A stretch of 64,000 nucleotides of DNA, taken from assembly GCF_029689925.1 (NCBI RefSeq), contig NZ_CP121445.1, positions 2,349,001 to 2,413,000 of the forward strand, read 5' to 3'. Numbering within the stretch: position 1 is the stretch's first letter; every line of letters starts with the position of its first letter. The translations under genes and the position numbers were made by a program. The stretch comes from Anaerocolumna sp. AGMB13025. GTDB lineage: Bacteria > Bacillota > Clostridia > Lachnospirales > Lachnospiraceae. Below the pieces are notes generated by a model that saw nothing but the letters and a program-made list of their open reading frames with translations, had not been told where the DNA came from and searched no databases. This document shows, piece by piece, positions 7,090 to 16,117 of the stretch.

Positions 7090-8286
7090 ATGGACACAAT
7101 ACAACAGATCATAAAAAAGTTTGAATCAACGAAGGAGAAACAGATATATAGTGAAATAATTGAACGAATTAAAACGGAAGAATTATTGTTGATTTCATAT
7201 ATGCCGTTCACAAATAATTACTATCTTGACTTTGAAAATGGCAAGCCAGCATGCTACATATTCACTGAAAAAAAATATTACTATGAATATCAGGATTATA
7301 TGATGCAGCAACAGATTATTGTTAAGTATGTGGAAAACCATAAAGAACAAAGAATGTTTATGTTTGGTGATTTATATCGAAGCGGTTTTGAAATAATAGT
7401 GATTGACAACGGTCAGACTCATTTGGTTATAAGCTTGTTTGATATTATTGATAAACCTGATTTTTCAGATATTCCTGAAATAAACAGACCAATAATGAAT
7501 CCTACATTAGTTTGCGCCGCTAACCATTTCTTTCAGGGGTTGGGTACTAAAAGAGTTACACGTGATATGGAAGCAAATATGTTCAAGGAAATATATAATG
7601 CGAAATATCTTATGCCTTTAGATGCAAGTAAAATGAATGTGGAAAAAACAAATGCAGATAACGGAGCAGGTGTTGTAAAGGAAAAGAGTATTATGCAATT
7701 CCCATTAATAACGAATACAGAAGATAAAAGCTTTTATCCGTTTTTTACTGACTGGAATGAATTCAGAAAATTTGATAAAGAGCAAAAGTTTAGTGGTAAT
7801 ATTGCGACTTTTGAAGATATCAAATATTTTATTGATAAGGCTGATGGCATATCCATTAATCCATATGGAGTAAATATTACTCTGACGAAAGATATGTTAA
7901 ATGTTATTGAAAGTGTAGCAGAAGGTTCACTTCAAAATACAGTGATAAAAGAACAGGTAGCAGAGAAAGATTCAAAGGTTATGCTTGGTGAGCCAGCAGA
8001 GTATCCTCAAAAGATGATTGATGAGATCTGTAAATACCTGAAAACCAACAAGAATGTTAATGCCGCATACCTGAGATTAATGGTTAAAGATAATGAGCAA
8101 AGTTATCTTATTGTTGTTGATTTCTCGGGTGATAAAAATGAGGTTTTTAGTGGCATAGCTAATGCAGGAGTTCCTTTTTCGAATGGTAAATATCTTGATT
8201 TTGTTCCCTTATCAAGCGGTTTCGGAAAAGAAGCTGTGGAGAATGTAATACCGTTTTATAAGAAAAAGAAGTTTGGGATTTTTTAG
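7090..8286 (+). CDS. SseB-like protein, 398 aa
   Basis: The C-terminal part resembles the SseB (enhanced serine sensitivity) family: a FPLITNTEDKSFYPFFTDWNEF strand pattern in mid-protein, INPYGVNITLTKDML, then a C-terminal domain ending in GKYLDFVPLSSGFGKEAV and a basic tail. The first about 170 residues form a separate domain with a DLYRSGFEIIVID core. The biochemical role of SseB proteins is unclear. AAAAGGAAGTGG precedes the ATG. It is a single gene with short spacers to its neighbours. Confidence 0.75.
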   Translation: MDTIQQIIKKFESTKEKQIYSEIIERIKTEELLLISYMPFTNNYYLDFENGKPACYIFTEKKYYYEYQDYMMQQQIIVKYVENHKEQRMFMFGDLYRSGFEIIVIDNGQTHLVISLFDIIDKPDFSDIPEINRPIMNPTLVCAANHFFQGLGTKRVTRDMEANMFKEIYNAKYLMPLDASKMNVEKTNADNGAGVVKEKSIMQFPLITNTEDKSFYPFFTDWNEFRKFDKEQKFSGNIATFEDIKYFIDKADGISINPYGVNITLTKDMLNVIESVAEGSLQNTVIKEQVAEKDSKVMLGEPAEYPQKMIDEICKYLKTNKNVNAAYLRLMVKDNEQSYLIVVDFSGDKNEVFSGIANAGVPFSNGKYLDFVPLSSGFGKEAVENVIPFYKKKKFGIF

Positions 8287-8326
8287 ATAAGGATTCATGA
8301 AAGATAACATATGTGGGGGATAAAGA

Positions 8327-8911
8327 ATGATTCAAGGGATTGCTGTATTCGGGCTGAATGGAGGCGGGAAGTCGACTCTAACTCATGCGTTAGCAAAACA
8401 AATAGGTTATTTTGAGATGGATGTAGAAGATTATTATTTTCCTGAGCAAAGAGAATCAAGAAAATGGGCTTTAGAAAATAACAGTGTAATAGATACAGAG
8501 CATTTAGACGAACTACCTTTTTCTAATCCTAGAACAAAAAGTGAAGTACAAACTGCGATTATGGAGAATATAAAGACTCATCCTAGGTTTATTATTTCTG
8601 GAGTTACAATGAACTGGAGTGATGAAATTCTTTCTCGTATTGAAATTGCTTTTTGGGTTCAAACGCCGCTTGAAGAAAGATTAAAGAGAATTCAAGCCAG
8701 GGAAGAAAAAAGGTTCGGAGCAAGAGTTCTTGATGGCGGCGATATGTTTGAACAACAAATGGAATTCCAAAAAGTAGTAAAAAATCGCGATTCAAAAGCA
8801 GTTGAAGAATGTGCAATGAAACTTGGTTGTCCTGTTATTATGATTGATGGGACATTATCTGTGATACACAATCTAGAGAAAATGATAGATAATCTTAATC
8901 ATTCTAATTAA
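8327..8911 (+). CDS. P-loop kinase, 194 aa
   Basis: Walker A (GLNGGGKST) is at residues 9-17. DVEDYYFPEQRES follows at the position where small kinases bind substrate. RAR-like arginines in the lid (RIQAREEKRFG) fit an adenylate-kinase-like fold. Substrate unknown. GTGGGGGA lies ahead of the ATG at 8327. The next gene begins 36 bases later, so co-transcription is possible. Confidence 0.8.
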   Translation: MIQGIAVFGLNGGGKSTLTHALAKQIGYFEMDVEDYYFPEQRESRKWALENNSVIDTEHLDELPFSNPRTKSEVQTAIMENIKTHPRFIISGVTMNWSDEILSRIEIAFWVQTPLEERLKRIQAREEKRFGARVLDGGDMFEQQMEFQKVVKNRDSKAVEECAMKLGCPVIMIDGTLSVIHNLEKMIDNLNHSN

Positions 8912-8947
8912 AAAAAGAAAACTTGTACGTAAAGGAGCACCACTATT

Positions 8948-9553
8948 ATGGAATTTACAAAACTTAAAAACAATCTAGAGAACTTAGGGTATATCGTTAG
9001 TGAATTTAAACGTGCAGAAGAAGCAACTAAGCATATATCGAATCAACTAAGTAATAGAACCATTGGAATTGGAGGTTCAGTTACAGTTGATGAAATGAAA
9101 CTGTACGATGCACTGGTATCTCATAATGAGGTGTATTGGCATATGCGATTACCTGAAAACATGAGTGCTATGGAAGCAAGAAAGAGAGCAAATCGTGCGG
9201 ATTTTTATATTTCCTCGGTAAATGGAATTGCCGAAACAGGAGAAATCATCAATATTGATAATACTGGAAATCGTGTATCCGCAATTAGTTTTGGACATGA
9301 TAAAGTTTATTTAGTTGTTGGTGAAAATAAAATAGCCTCAAGTTATGATAAGGCCATAGAAAGGGCAAGAAATGTAGCCGCACCCCTTAATGCAAAACGG
9401 TTAGGAGTAAAAACGCCATGTGCGATAAAGGGTGATAAATGTTATGATTGTAAAAGTCCGCAGAGAATATGCAGAAATTTTTCTGTACTATGGGAAAAAC
9501 CTACTGGGAGTGAATATGAAGTTATTTTAATTCATGAAAAGCTTGGATATTAG
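8948..9553 (+). CDS. LUD-domain protein (lactate-utilisation type), 201 aa
   Basis: The sequence matches the LUD (DUF162) fold: a GIGGSVTVDE loop, RANRADFYISSVNGIAETGE, and a C-terminal cysteine cluster (CAIKGDKCYDCKSPQRIC) seen in stand-alone LUD proteins. LUD proteins in LutB/LutC take part in lactate oxidation, but this single-domain form without lutAB neighbours has no assigned role. AAAGGAG at 8930-8936 sets the start at 8948. Confidence 0.85.
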   Translation: MEFTKLKNNLENLGYIVSEFKRAEEATKHISNQLSNRTIGIGGSVTVDEMKLYDALVSHNEVYWHMRLPENMSAMEARKRANRADFYISSVNGIAETGEIINIDNTGNRVSAISFGHDKVYLVVGENKIASSYDKAIERARNVAAPLNAKRLGVKTPCAIKGDKCYDCKSPQRICRNFSVLWEKPTGSEYEVILIHEKLGY

Positions 9554-9622
9554 GTTTATGTCCTTCGCATAAAAGCTATGAATATGTAACGATACGAACA
9601 ATTTTGTTTAAGAGGGCAGAGT

Positions 9623-10588
9623 ATGGATAATAGTATGATAGTTGATTTGAAAGATAGCTATGGGCTGACTTGCCATCAGATTGCTCCAGTAACAGGCGGA
9701 TGGTTAAATCAGAAATGGAAGATATCCACTGGTAAATGTGAATATCTGGTTAAGCAGTTCAGCAATAAGCGGTATAGCAGAGATAAATTAAACATAGTTG
9801 AATTAGCTTTGCAACGACAGATTATTCTTGAGAGAAATGGCGTACCTTGCCCGTCTATTAGGCAATTTAAAGGACATGCTATTCGTATAATGGATAACGA
9901 AATAGCTTATATGGTTATGGAGTTTTGTCCTGGGAAGACGGAAGGTCCTGACACCATTACGATAAAGCAAATGTATAGTCTAGGTAGTGCCTGCGGTTTA
10001 ATGCATAAAGAATTTTCACAATTACCTGCTTATTTGATTAAGGGATTTCCAATTAACAGCAATCAAGTTATCGAATCGTTATGGGATAATTTTTATGACC
10101 GTATGCGAGAATCCTCATCTGGTAAACCTGATGAATACCGAAAAGCTGTGCTTGCGCAAGAAACTATATTAAAACAGATTAATAATGAGTTTTTAGAGAG
10201 GCTGCCCAAGGGGATTACTCATGAGGATTTTGCTGCTGATAATATTTTGTTTGATGTAGATAGGGTGTCCGCTATCATTGATTTTGACCGCAACTATTAT
10301 AGCTATATTTGGCACGACATAGGAAGAGCTATATTATCTTTAGCATTAATAGAGAATCATTTGAATTTAGAAAAAATAAATGCATTTCTTGAGGGTTATT
10401 CACAGCATTTAATACTATCCATGGCTAATATAGCAGATGCATTGCGAGTTACATGGTGTATTGAAGTATCGTGGTGGATTCAACCTGAGATTTTTAGTGA
10501 AAGCACTGAAAAAGTAATTCGTTTTAAAAATGAAATGATTTGGTTAACGGAGCACTGGTTCGAGCTGGATTCTTTGTTATGCTCTTAG
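9623..10588 (+). CDS. APH/ChoK-type phosphotransferase, 321 aa
   Basis: This has the aminoglycoside-phosphotransferase-like kinase fold: an N-terminal lobe with LVKQFSNKRYS, the catalytic loop HEDFAADNILF (HxDxxxxN, with glutamate preceding the aspartate) and IIDFDRN as the metal-binding motif. Members phosphorylate homoserine, choline, fructosamine, spore-coat partners or drugs; this one is closer in feel to CotS/homoserine-kinase-like members, so an antibiotic role is not supported. GAGGGCAG precedes the ATG. Confidence 0.8.
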   Translation: MDNSMIVDLKDSYGLTCHQIAPVTGGWLNQKWKISTGKCEYLVKQFSNKRYSRDKLNIVELALQRQIILERNGVPCPSIRQFKGHAIRIMDNEIAYMVMEFCPGKTEGPDTITIKQMYSLGSACGLMHKEFSQLPAYLIKGFPINSNQVIESLWDNFYDRMRESSSGKPDEYRKAVLAQETILKQINNEFLERLPKGITHEDFAADNILFDVDRVSAIIDFDRNYYSYIWHDIGRAILSLALIENHLNLEKINAFLEGYSQHLILSMANIADALRVTWCIEVSWWIQPEIFSESTEKVIRFKNEMIWLTEHWFELDSLLCS

Positions 10589-10846
10589 AAAGTACGGAAA
10601 ACTTTTATGTAATGCAGTTAAGTAAGAAGATGTACCTTGATATGAAGGAGTGGCAATTATCAACATTAAGAAAATCAGCATTGATATACCAAGTTTGATT
10701 GGTTCAGACGCATTTCGTTTGTGATGATAGATTAGTAGAATTTTTCAGGTCTGCAACCATTGGTTGACATATTGAAAAGATAGAATGGTGGAATTGCAAC
10801 CATTCTAGATAGTAGAATGACACTATAAATAAAGGAGGTGTCAATT
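10589..10846. other. Gap upstream of the XRE regulator with gene debris
   Basis: A 24-codon frame (GTG at about 10651, MAIINIKKISIDIPSLIGSD) with a GAAGGA site looks like the beginning of a lost gene. A TTGACA at 10764 has no matching -10 at a proper distance. The likely operator described separately lies at 10781-10807. Confidence 0.35.
10781..10807. promoter_or_regulatory. Perfect inverted repeat, candidate operator of the XRE regulator
   Basis: TAGAATGGT and ACCATTCTA form a perfect nine-base inverted repeat with a nine-base spacer, 40 bases before the start codon of the helix-turn-helix gene. A nearby half-site GCAACCATT at 10753 repeats part of it. Self-regulation is common for such regulators, so this is the best candidate operator; binding is inferred. 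Confidence 0.55.
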
Positions 10847-11500
10847 ATGACAATAGCAGACAGAATTCAGTCTTTAAGAAAGGCAAAAGGAATTTCACAA
10901 GAACAATTAGCAGATAAGATTGGAGTATCACGGCAAGCTATATCGAAGTGGGAAAGTGAACAAAGCAGTCCAGATTTGGAGAAGATTATCTTATTAAGTA
11001 ATTATTTTGAAGTGACAACAGACTATATTTTAAAAGGAATAGAATCTAAACATGATTTGACCGATAAAAGAAAAGTAGATGCTAGGGTATTGTCAGCAAT
11101 AGCTACATTTATTAATTTCATTGCTCTTATTGTTGCTATTAATATATGGATAGAAAAACAAAATCCAAGTTCGGTTGCGGTAGGTTTTATTATCATGGCC
11201 TTTGGATGCATGATTTTTGTAATAGGACAGTTAATAGGAGAAAATGTGAAGGCCTCTACTAATTTTTTTGGGCTTATAAATGTGTGGTTTTTAAGCTTAA
11301 TACCTATTTCCTGTATATTTAATTTTTTGCAAGGTAAATTAGGAGGATTTTGGTGGACCTTTACACCGATACCTCAAATGGGTAATTCTTATGTAGCTTA
11401 TGGTTTGTGCTGGCTTTTTTATTTTGTTTTTTGTGTCGGTGTAGATGTTGTTATTATTGTGAATAATAGAAAACTATTTTGCAGGAAGAAAAAAGCATGA
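10847..11500 (+). CDS. XRE-family regulator with membrane domain, 217 aa
   Basis: Residues 1-60 form a Cro/CI helix-turn-helix (GISQEQLADKIGVSRQAISKWE). The rest holds four hydrophobic segments, so the DNA-binding domain is tethered to the membrane. Regulators of this layout often control an adjacent transporter or sense membrane stress; no such partner is adjacent here. AAAGGAGG eight bases ahead fixes the ATG at 10847, and an in-frame GTG at 10838 overlaps the ribosome site and is unlikely. Confidence 0.85.
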   Translation: MTIADRIQSLRKAKGISQEQLADKIGVSRQAISKWESEQSSPDLEKIILLSNYFEVTTDYILKGIESKHDLTDKRKVDARVLSAIATFINFIALIVAINIWIEKQNPSSVAVGFIIMAFGCMIFVIGQLIGENVKASTNFFGLINVWFLSLIPISCIFNFLQGKLGGFWWTFTPIPQMGNSYVAYGLCWLFYFVFCVGVDVVIIVNNRKLFCRKKKA

Positions 11501-11598
11501 CAAACAGTAATTTTTGACATGTAATTGAGAGTTACAATTATTACCGACTGCCAGAAAGATTTGAGTCAAAAAGTCAGAAATGCAGAGGAGGTTATGAA

Positions 11599-12177
11599 GT
11601 GAATAAGGATAGAAACTGGACCGTTTTATTTATTGGAGGAGCTTCGGGAATAGGTAAATCAAGCATAGCTTATGAAATTGCTCAATACTATGGTGTGAAT
11701 GTTTTGGAAGTAGACGATATTCACATATCTGTAGAAACGGTTACAACAAAGGAAAGTTATCCAGCTGTACATTATTGGAATACCGGCGTAAATTGGAAAG
11801 ATGTCGGAGTTGATGGCAATGTAAACTGGTTGATTGATGTAAGCAAAGAAATCACTCCGGTATTAAAAGCCCTTGTAAACAGGCATATCGAAGACAAATT
11901 GCCAATTATTATTGAGGGCGATTTTATCTATCCTGAATTAACAAAATCATTTGATAATACAGAGGTAAAATCAATTTTTATAAATGAACCGGACATAAAT
12001 CAAATCGTGCAGAATTATTTATCAAGAGAAGGCGGTGATTTACAGCATTACAGAGCAGAAATAAGTATTGCATACGGAAAGTGGATTGCAGATACCTGTA
12101 ATCAGAATAATATTAACTTGATTGACTCAAGACCTTGGGATACTCTATTAACGAGAGCCATAAAAAGCTTAATGTAA
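11599..12177 (+). CDS. P-loop kinase, 2-phosphoglycerate-kinase-like (192 aa)
   Basis: GGASGIGKS at residues 13-21 is a Walker A motif of the small-molecule kinase type, followed by an EVDDIHIS substrate-side motif and PIIIEGDFIYPEL, a Walker-B-like strand. The layout resembles 2-phosphoglycerate kinase-related proteins, though the real substrate is not known. GTG at 11599 is used as start, with AGAGGAGG eight bases upstream. Confidence 0.7.
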   Translation: MNKDRNWTVLFIGGASGIGKSSIAYEIAQYYGVNVLEVDDIHISVETVTTKESYPAVHYWNTGVNWKDVGVDGNVNWLIDVSKEITPVLKALVNRHIEDKLPIIIEGDFIYPELTKSFDNTEVKSIFINEPDINQIVQNYLSREGGDLQHYRAEISIAYGKWIADTCNQNNINLIDSRPWDTLLTRAIKSLM

Positions 12178-12243
12178 TGCAAATGCATGGGTTTTGCTAT
12201 CTGAATGCAAGAATTAGTATTAGACATGGAGGCGGAAGTTATA

Positions 12244-12780
12244 ATGGAGGATAGTAAATTTGTTAGTATAAGTGAACATTATGATATGCTGATGGATGAA
12301 AATAATGACCCTGTATATGACCCAAAACCATTGAAAGAATATATGGACAAATCGGATGGGCAGTACTTTATTGATTGTCTTAATCTCACCCCGATGAAAG
12401 ATGTTTTGGAAATTGGTGTTGGCACGGGTAGATTGGCTATTAGGGTTGCTGGAAAATCTGGTACATTCTGCGGAATCGATATATCTGAAAAGACAGTTAT
12501 CAGGGCAAGAAAAAATTTAAACGAATTTAATAATGTAACTATAATATGGGGTGATTTCTTAGAGTATTCATTTAGCGGATTATATGATGTGATTTATGCA
12601 TCACAAGTTTTTTGGCATATACGTGATAAGCAAAATGCTATATCTAAAATAGCTAAATTGCTAAAAAAGAATGGTATATTTGTACTGTCAATAGACAAAA
12701 TACAATCCGAGGTTATAGATTATATATCAAGAAAAATAAGAATGTTTCCTGATGATAAGGAAACAATTCTAAGGTTTTAA
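12244..12780 (+). CDS. Class I SAM methyltransferase, cut by an in-frame stop
   Basis: The glycine-rich VLEIGVGTGRLAIR motif, the acidic DIS residue after the second strand and the WGDFLEY/ASQVFWHI region identify a Rossmann-fold methyltransferase; the substrate is unknown. After TAA at 12778 the same frame continues for 24 more codons (ENSNLSIMHIEDIENAY...) to a second stop at 12855, and these read as the natural final strands of the domain. The stop therefore removes the last structural element. ATG at 12244 has GGAGG 11 bases upstream. Confidence 0.7.
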   Translation: MEDSKFVSISEHYDMLMDENNDPVYDPKPLKEYMDKSDGQYFIDCLNLTPMKDVLEIGVGTGRLAIRVAGKSGTFCGIDISEKTVIRARKNLNEFNNVTIIWGDFLEYSFSGLYDVIYASQVFWHIRDKQNAISKIAKLLKKNGIFVLSIDKIQSEVIDYISRKIRMFPDDKETILRF

Positions 12781-12928
12781 GAAAATTCAAATCTAAGTAT
12801 TATGCACATAGAAGATATAGAAAATGCATATGTGATAGTTGCAAGCAAAAATTAACAGAAACAATCTGTAGAGGTTATATTTTACTGTTATATCAGATTG
12901 TGAATGGAATTGAGAAAGGATACTCAAA

Positions 12929-13519
12929 ATGTTATCAGCTATAATGAACAGACGCAGCATACGAAACTATAAAAACCTACAAGTGCCCAAGCACATGATA
13001 GAGGAAATTTTACAGTCAGGAATCCTTGCGCCGTCTTCAAAAAACCGTCAGCCCTGGAGATTCCTTGTAGTAACCGGTAATGCAAAGGATGAAGCATTAG
13101 CGGTTATGAAAAAAGGAATATCGCGAGAGAAAGAACATCCACTTCTTCCGGAAAGTGCACAGTATCTCAGTGGTTCGGAAAATACCTTGAGAATAATGGA
13201 AAAAGCACCAGTTATTATATTTATAGTTAATTCCATTGGAATAGATATTCATTCTTCCTTAAAGCCTGAGGAGCGCATTTATGAAATCTGTAATGCACAA
13301 TCCATAGGTGCGGCCATTGAAAACATGATTCTCACAGCGACTGAACTTGGTTTGGGGAGCCTATGGATTTGCGATACCTATTTTGCTTATAAGGAATTGT
13401 GTGATTATTTAAAAGCTGATGGAGAACTTCTTGCAGCATTGGCGTTAGGATATGCGGACGAAACCCCTCCTTCCAGACCTAGAAAAAGTATGGATGATGT
13501 AGTTGAGTGGCGCAATTGA
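12929..13519 (+). CDS. Nitroreductase-family flavoprotein, 196 aa
   Basis: The N-terminus (RRSIRNYKNLQVP), SGILAPSSKNRQPW and the late GLGSLWICDT and LALGYADETPPSRPRKS motifs define the FMN-dependent nitroreductase family. Such enzymes use NAD(P)H to reduce nitro compounds, quinones or flavins. GAGAAAGGA precedes the ATG. It is the last plus-strand gene of the accessory run. Confidence 0.9.
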   Translation: MLSAIMNRRSIRNYKNLQVPKHMIEEILQSGILAPSSKNRQPWRFLVVTGNAKDEALAVMKKGISREKEHPLLPESAQYLSGSENTLRIMEKAPVIIFIVNSIGIDIHSSLKPEERIYEICNAQSIGAAIENMILTATELGLGSLWICDTYFAYKELCDYLKADGELLAALALGYADETPPSRPRKSMDDVVEWRN

Positions 13520-13577
13520 TAAAAGGGATTATAATTCTCTTGTGTATCAACAGACGGAAACTCTTGTGCTATTTCTT

Positions 13578-13679
13578 CTACCAGAACTCACAGAGTTTCT
13601 GACCCATCTGGTCTGAATACTTACCACGCAAGGCTTTATCGTACAAACTTATTAGGTCATCTTCTGTTATTATTAAAGC
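13578..13679 (-). pseudogene. C-terminal gene remnant
   Basis: On the minus strand an open frame reads ITEDDLISLYDKALRGKYSD and ends in KLCEFW with a stop at 13578. It has no start of its own and begins at the very end of the Nudix gene. The composition looks like a real protein C-terminus, so this is likely debris of another cassette-like gene. I do not recognise the family. Confidence 0.35.
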
Positions 13680-14185
13680 AATCCGAGTCGTCTAAAATAG
13701 CCGTCAAGACCAGTTTCGGCAAAAGGTACAAACTCACCGTTTTCATGCAACGTGATTATTTCCTCTAATGTGGCCCATCTTGCAGCAACAGTCTCACCTT
13801 CTTGCGGTATAAAGTCCGCAATATCAAAATCCTGCCGAAAAAGCCAGTTGTCCATAAAGCAACTCCATCCTGACTTTACTACTTTATCGGTGAACAACAG
13901 CTCACCGAGCTTCGGTATAAGTGTAAAACCTGTTTCTTCGTTAAATTCACGCATTGCTGCTTCAAGACTCGTTTCTCCCCCAATAACTGCGCCACCTGTG
14001 TTTTCCCAAAAGTCAGGTAAATAATGCTTATGAGCCCGCTTTGTTATGAGAAACAAACCGTCGCTATTTTGAACTAGAACGTGTACAACAAGGCAAAAGT
14101 CGCCATCCGCTCTAGGCTTGCCTCGAGGATGAGTTTGTCCAACAAGACTTTTATTTTCATCGTAAATGTCTAACTGTTCGTCCAT
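13673..14185 (-). CDS. Nudix hydrolase, 170 aa
   Basis: A complete Nudix box spans residues 65-87 (GAVIGGE...REFNEETGF). The surrounding sequence (LFLITKRAHKHYLPDFWENT) is like the isopentenyl-diphosphate isomerase/Nudix subgroup that acts on diphosphates linked to a moiety X. GGAGG lies five bases before ATG at 14185; the ATG at 14197 is part of the ribosome-site region and is rejected. It is on the opposite strand to the preceding genes. Confidence 0.9.
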   Translation of the reverse strand: MDEQLDIYDENKSLVGQTHPRGKPRADGDFCLVVHVLVQNSDGLFLITKRAHKHYLPDFWENTGGAVIGGETSLEAAMREFNEETGFTLIPKLGELLFTDKVVKSGWSCFMDNWLFRQDFDIADFIPQEGETVAARWATLEEIITLHENGEFVPFAETGLDGYFRRLGLL

Positions 14186-14284
14186 TTGTACCTCCATAGC
14201 TACAAATATAAGTTAACTAAATTAGCCATCAAACTAATATACTAAGTGATTATTTAGATTTTATACATAATAAAATGTAAGGAA

Positions 14285-15184
14285 TTACAAGTCAGAACTT
14301 TTATTAAATTTTAACATGAGTGAATTGCAAATAGGTGTATATCCTATTTTTTGATAAATACTATTTGATGTTGGGTTTAATAAATCTGTGTATAATACAC
14401 ACTTTGTAAACCCTTTATCTAATGCGATTTGACTGACTTGAGCTACGCATGAGGAAGCGTAACCCTTTCCGCGATAATAAGTAGGGGTATAGACAAATGA
14501 TACGCAGATAGCTGTTTGCGTTTCTTTTGTATATCCTGCCATAGAAACAGGTATCCCATTGTCTTCTAAAACGTATTGCTTTTTTGTAGATAATCGGTAT
14601 TGATATGAGTTTGTATCTTGTGGTATAGACATTTGTGTATTCCCATAAACATTTGCTGCATTAAATGCTTCTGCCCAGTATGGGAAAAAATGCATATCTT
14701 TTTCGTTTAGCAAACGAACAACACCAAATTGTTTTATATCTGGGTTTACTGCTTTAAGTTCATATATGCGTTGGCTCATAGTTGTTTTAAAGTTAAGTCC
14801 TTTTACAGTGGTATATTCTTTAGCAAAACACTCTGCCAAGCTTTTTTCGGTTGTTACACCAGGAATATCATGGTCTTTCAACCCATCCACCAGACATCGT
14901 ATAACTTCAGAACTAATTATATTATCTGTTGCATAAAGTGCTATATTATGCGGTGGTGTCATTAAAGCGATTAGCCGAATACCGTTTGCATCTGAAATAG
15001 TTGCCATAAGCCATTTTATAGGGTCACGCCAGTCTGTTTTATCTTTTCCTTCATGTCCAATCATTATATTGCCAAGAAGAATCATATTCTGTGCCTCGTG
15101 ACGCATTAGCACATCATAAGTATCATTGTAAAACTCGTGTACATCCGTATACAACTTGAATTGCGGTTTGGGGTTGTAACTCAT
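14285..15184 (-). CDS. GNAT-family N-acetyltransferase, 299 aa
   Basis: The C-terminal third has the GNAT core: SFVYTPTYYRGKGYASSCVA with the acetyl-CoA loop and LYTDLLNPTSNSIYQKIGYTPI. The N-terminal about 180 residues make the second domain usual in long GNATs of about 300 residues. The substrate is unknown. AAAAAGGAGATGC precedes the ATG at 15184. A short overlapping frame lies directly upstream. Confidence 0.85.
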   Translation of the reverse strand: MSYNPKPQFKLYTDVHEFYNDTYDVLMRHEAQNMILLGNIMIGHEGKDKTDWRDPIKWLMATISDANGIRLIALMTPPHNIALYATDNIISSEVIRCLVDGLKDHDIPGVTTEKSLAECFAKEYTTVKGLNFKTTMSQRIYELKAVNPDIKQFGVVRLLNEKDMHFFPYWAEAFNAANVYGNTQMSIPQDTNSYQYRLSTKKQYVLEDNGIPVSMAGYTKETQTAICVSFVYTPTYYRGKGYASSCVAQVSQIALDKGFTKCVLYTDLLNPTSNSIYQKIGYTPICNSLMLKFNKSSDL

Positions 15185-15251
15185 AAAAGCATCTCCTTTT
15201 TAATTTAAAATAATTAATGGATATAATATCACTAATGTCACTCTCACTCAT
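15123..15251 (-). CDS. Possible 42-aa leader ORF overlapping the GNAT start
   Basis: A very strong ribosome site (CGGAGGAGGTGG) precedes an ATG at 15251 that opens a 42-codon frame reading into the acetyltransferase gene in a different phase. It may couple translation, or be the surviving start of an older gene. No similarity is recognised, and the product may have no function. Confidence 0.3.
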   Translation of the reverse strand: MSESDISDIISINYFKLKRRCFYELQPQTAIQVVYGCTRVLQ

Positions 15252-15695
15252 ACAACCACCTCCTCCGAAAATATATATATTACATAATCTAATATTTCTT
15301 AAAGTGTAACACAGAAAACCATTTTATTCCACACAAAATTTATATTGATGGATACTTACGATAAGGCGATTAATAATGCCTGTAACCCCTTTTACTACTG
15401 GGGTTTCTAAAAGTGCTTCAAAAGAAGGCGTCATTACATAACCTTACAGAAAATGATATGCTTCCCTATAGAACAAAAGGGAGGAATGTGTGTAGCGGAT
15501 AATAATCAGAGTTTATATAGAACCTATTCTTTCCCTTTGTATACAATGATTATAACTAAGATAATTAGTGTATATCTGTTTGAATATCTGGTTTTTCACA
15601 TCTTAATTTCCATGGGAAGTGTGAAGAGAATAGGCATCTTCTCGCTGCTGTTTGAAATGCTAGTTCTGGTGGCATCGCGGTGAAGGGGTGAAAGA
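15252..15695. other. Gene-free stretch before the tandem leader array
   Basis: No convincing gene is seen. There are small fragments such as a 20-codon frame at about 15349 (MDTYDKAINNACNPF) and a weak inverted repeat TCACA-CTT...AAG-TGTGA near 15595. The promoter for the downstream fusion gene is presumably here, but I could not pick one confidently. Confidence 0.4.
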
Positions 15696-16117
15696 GGGTA
15701 TAAGGTTGAAAGAAATCAAAGTATTAAAAGGAAGCCACACAAAGATTCTTTCAACCAGTTTTATAAGTGGCAGTATCGCAAGTAAACTTGCGATATGCAA
15801 TGGGTATAAGGTTGAAAGAAATCAAAGTATTAAAAGGAAGCCACACAAAGATTCTTTCAACCAGTTTTATAAGTGGCAGTATCGCAAGTAAACTTGCGAT
15901 ATGCAATGGGTATAAGGTTGAAAGAAATCAAAGTATTAAAAGGAAGCCACACAAAGATTCTTTCAACCAGTTTTATAAGTGGCAGTATCGCAAGTAAACT
16001 TGCGATATGCAACGGGTATAAGGTTGAAAGAAAATCTAAGAATTGAAAGGAAGCCACACAATGATTCTTTCAACCAGTTTAAGTGGCAGTATCGCAAGTA
16101 AACTTGCGATATGCATT
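15696..16117 (+). repeat. Four tandem copies of a structured leader element
   Basis: Units begin with GGG at 15696, 15802, 15908 and 16014, with periods of 106, 106, 106 and 104 bases. The first three are almost identical; the fourth differs at several positions. Each carries GGTTGAAAGAA pairing with TTCTTTCAACC, a GCCAC inside that loop able to pair with GTGGC beyond the stem (an H-type pseudoknot), and then ATCGCAAG-TAAA-CTTGCGAT. The last copy ends ten bases before the start codon at 16128. Related single copies lie at 45.9 and 59.7 kb. I read it as a cis-acting RNA, not as protein-coding repeats, since 106 is not a multiple of three. Confidence 0.85.

Noticed and set aside
10764..10769. 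TTGACA as the -35 box of the XRE gene
   Set aside because: No -10 hexamer lies 16-18 bases downstream.
15453..15683. 76-codon open frame before the leader array
   Set aside because: No ribosome site at a usable distance and no protein-like pattern.
15688..15997. Open frames repeating VERNQSIKRKPHKDSF
   Set aside because: These are chance translations of the tandem leader units.
15696..16117. CRISPR array
   Set aside because: Whole 106-bp units repeat without unique spacers, and no cas genes are present.
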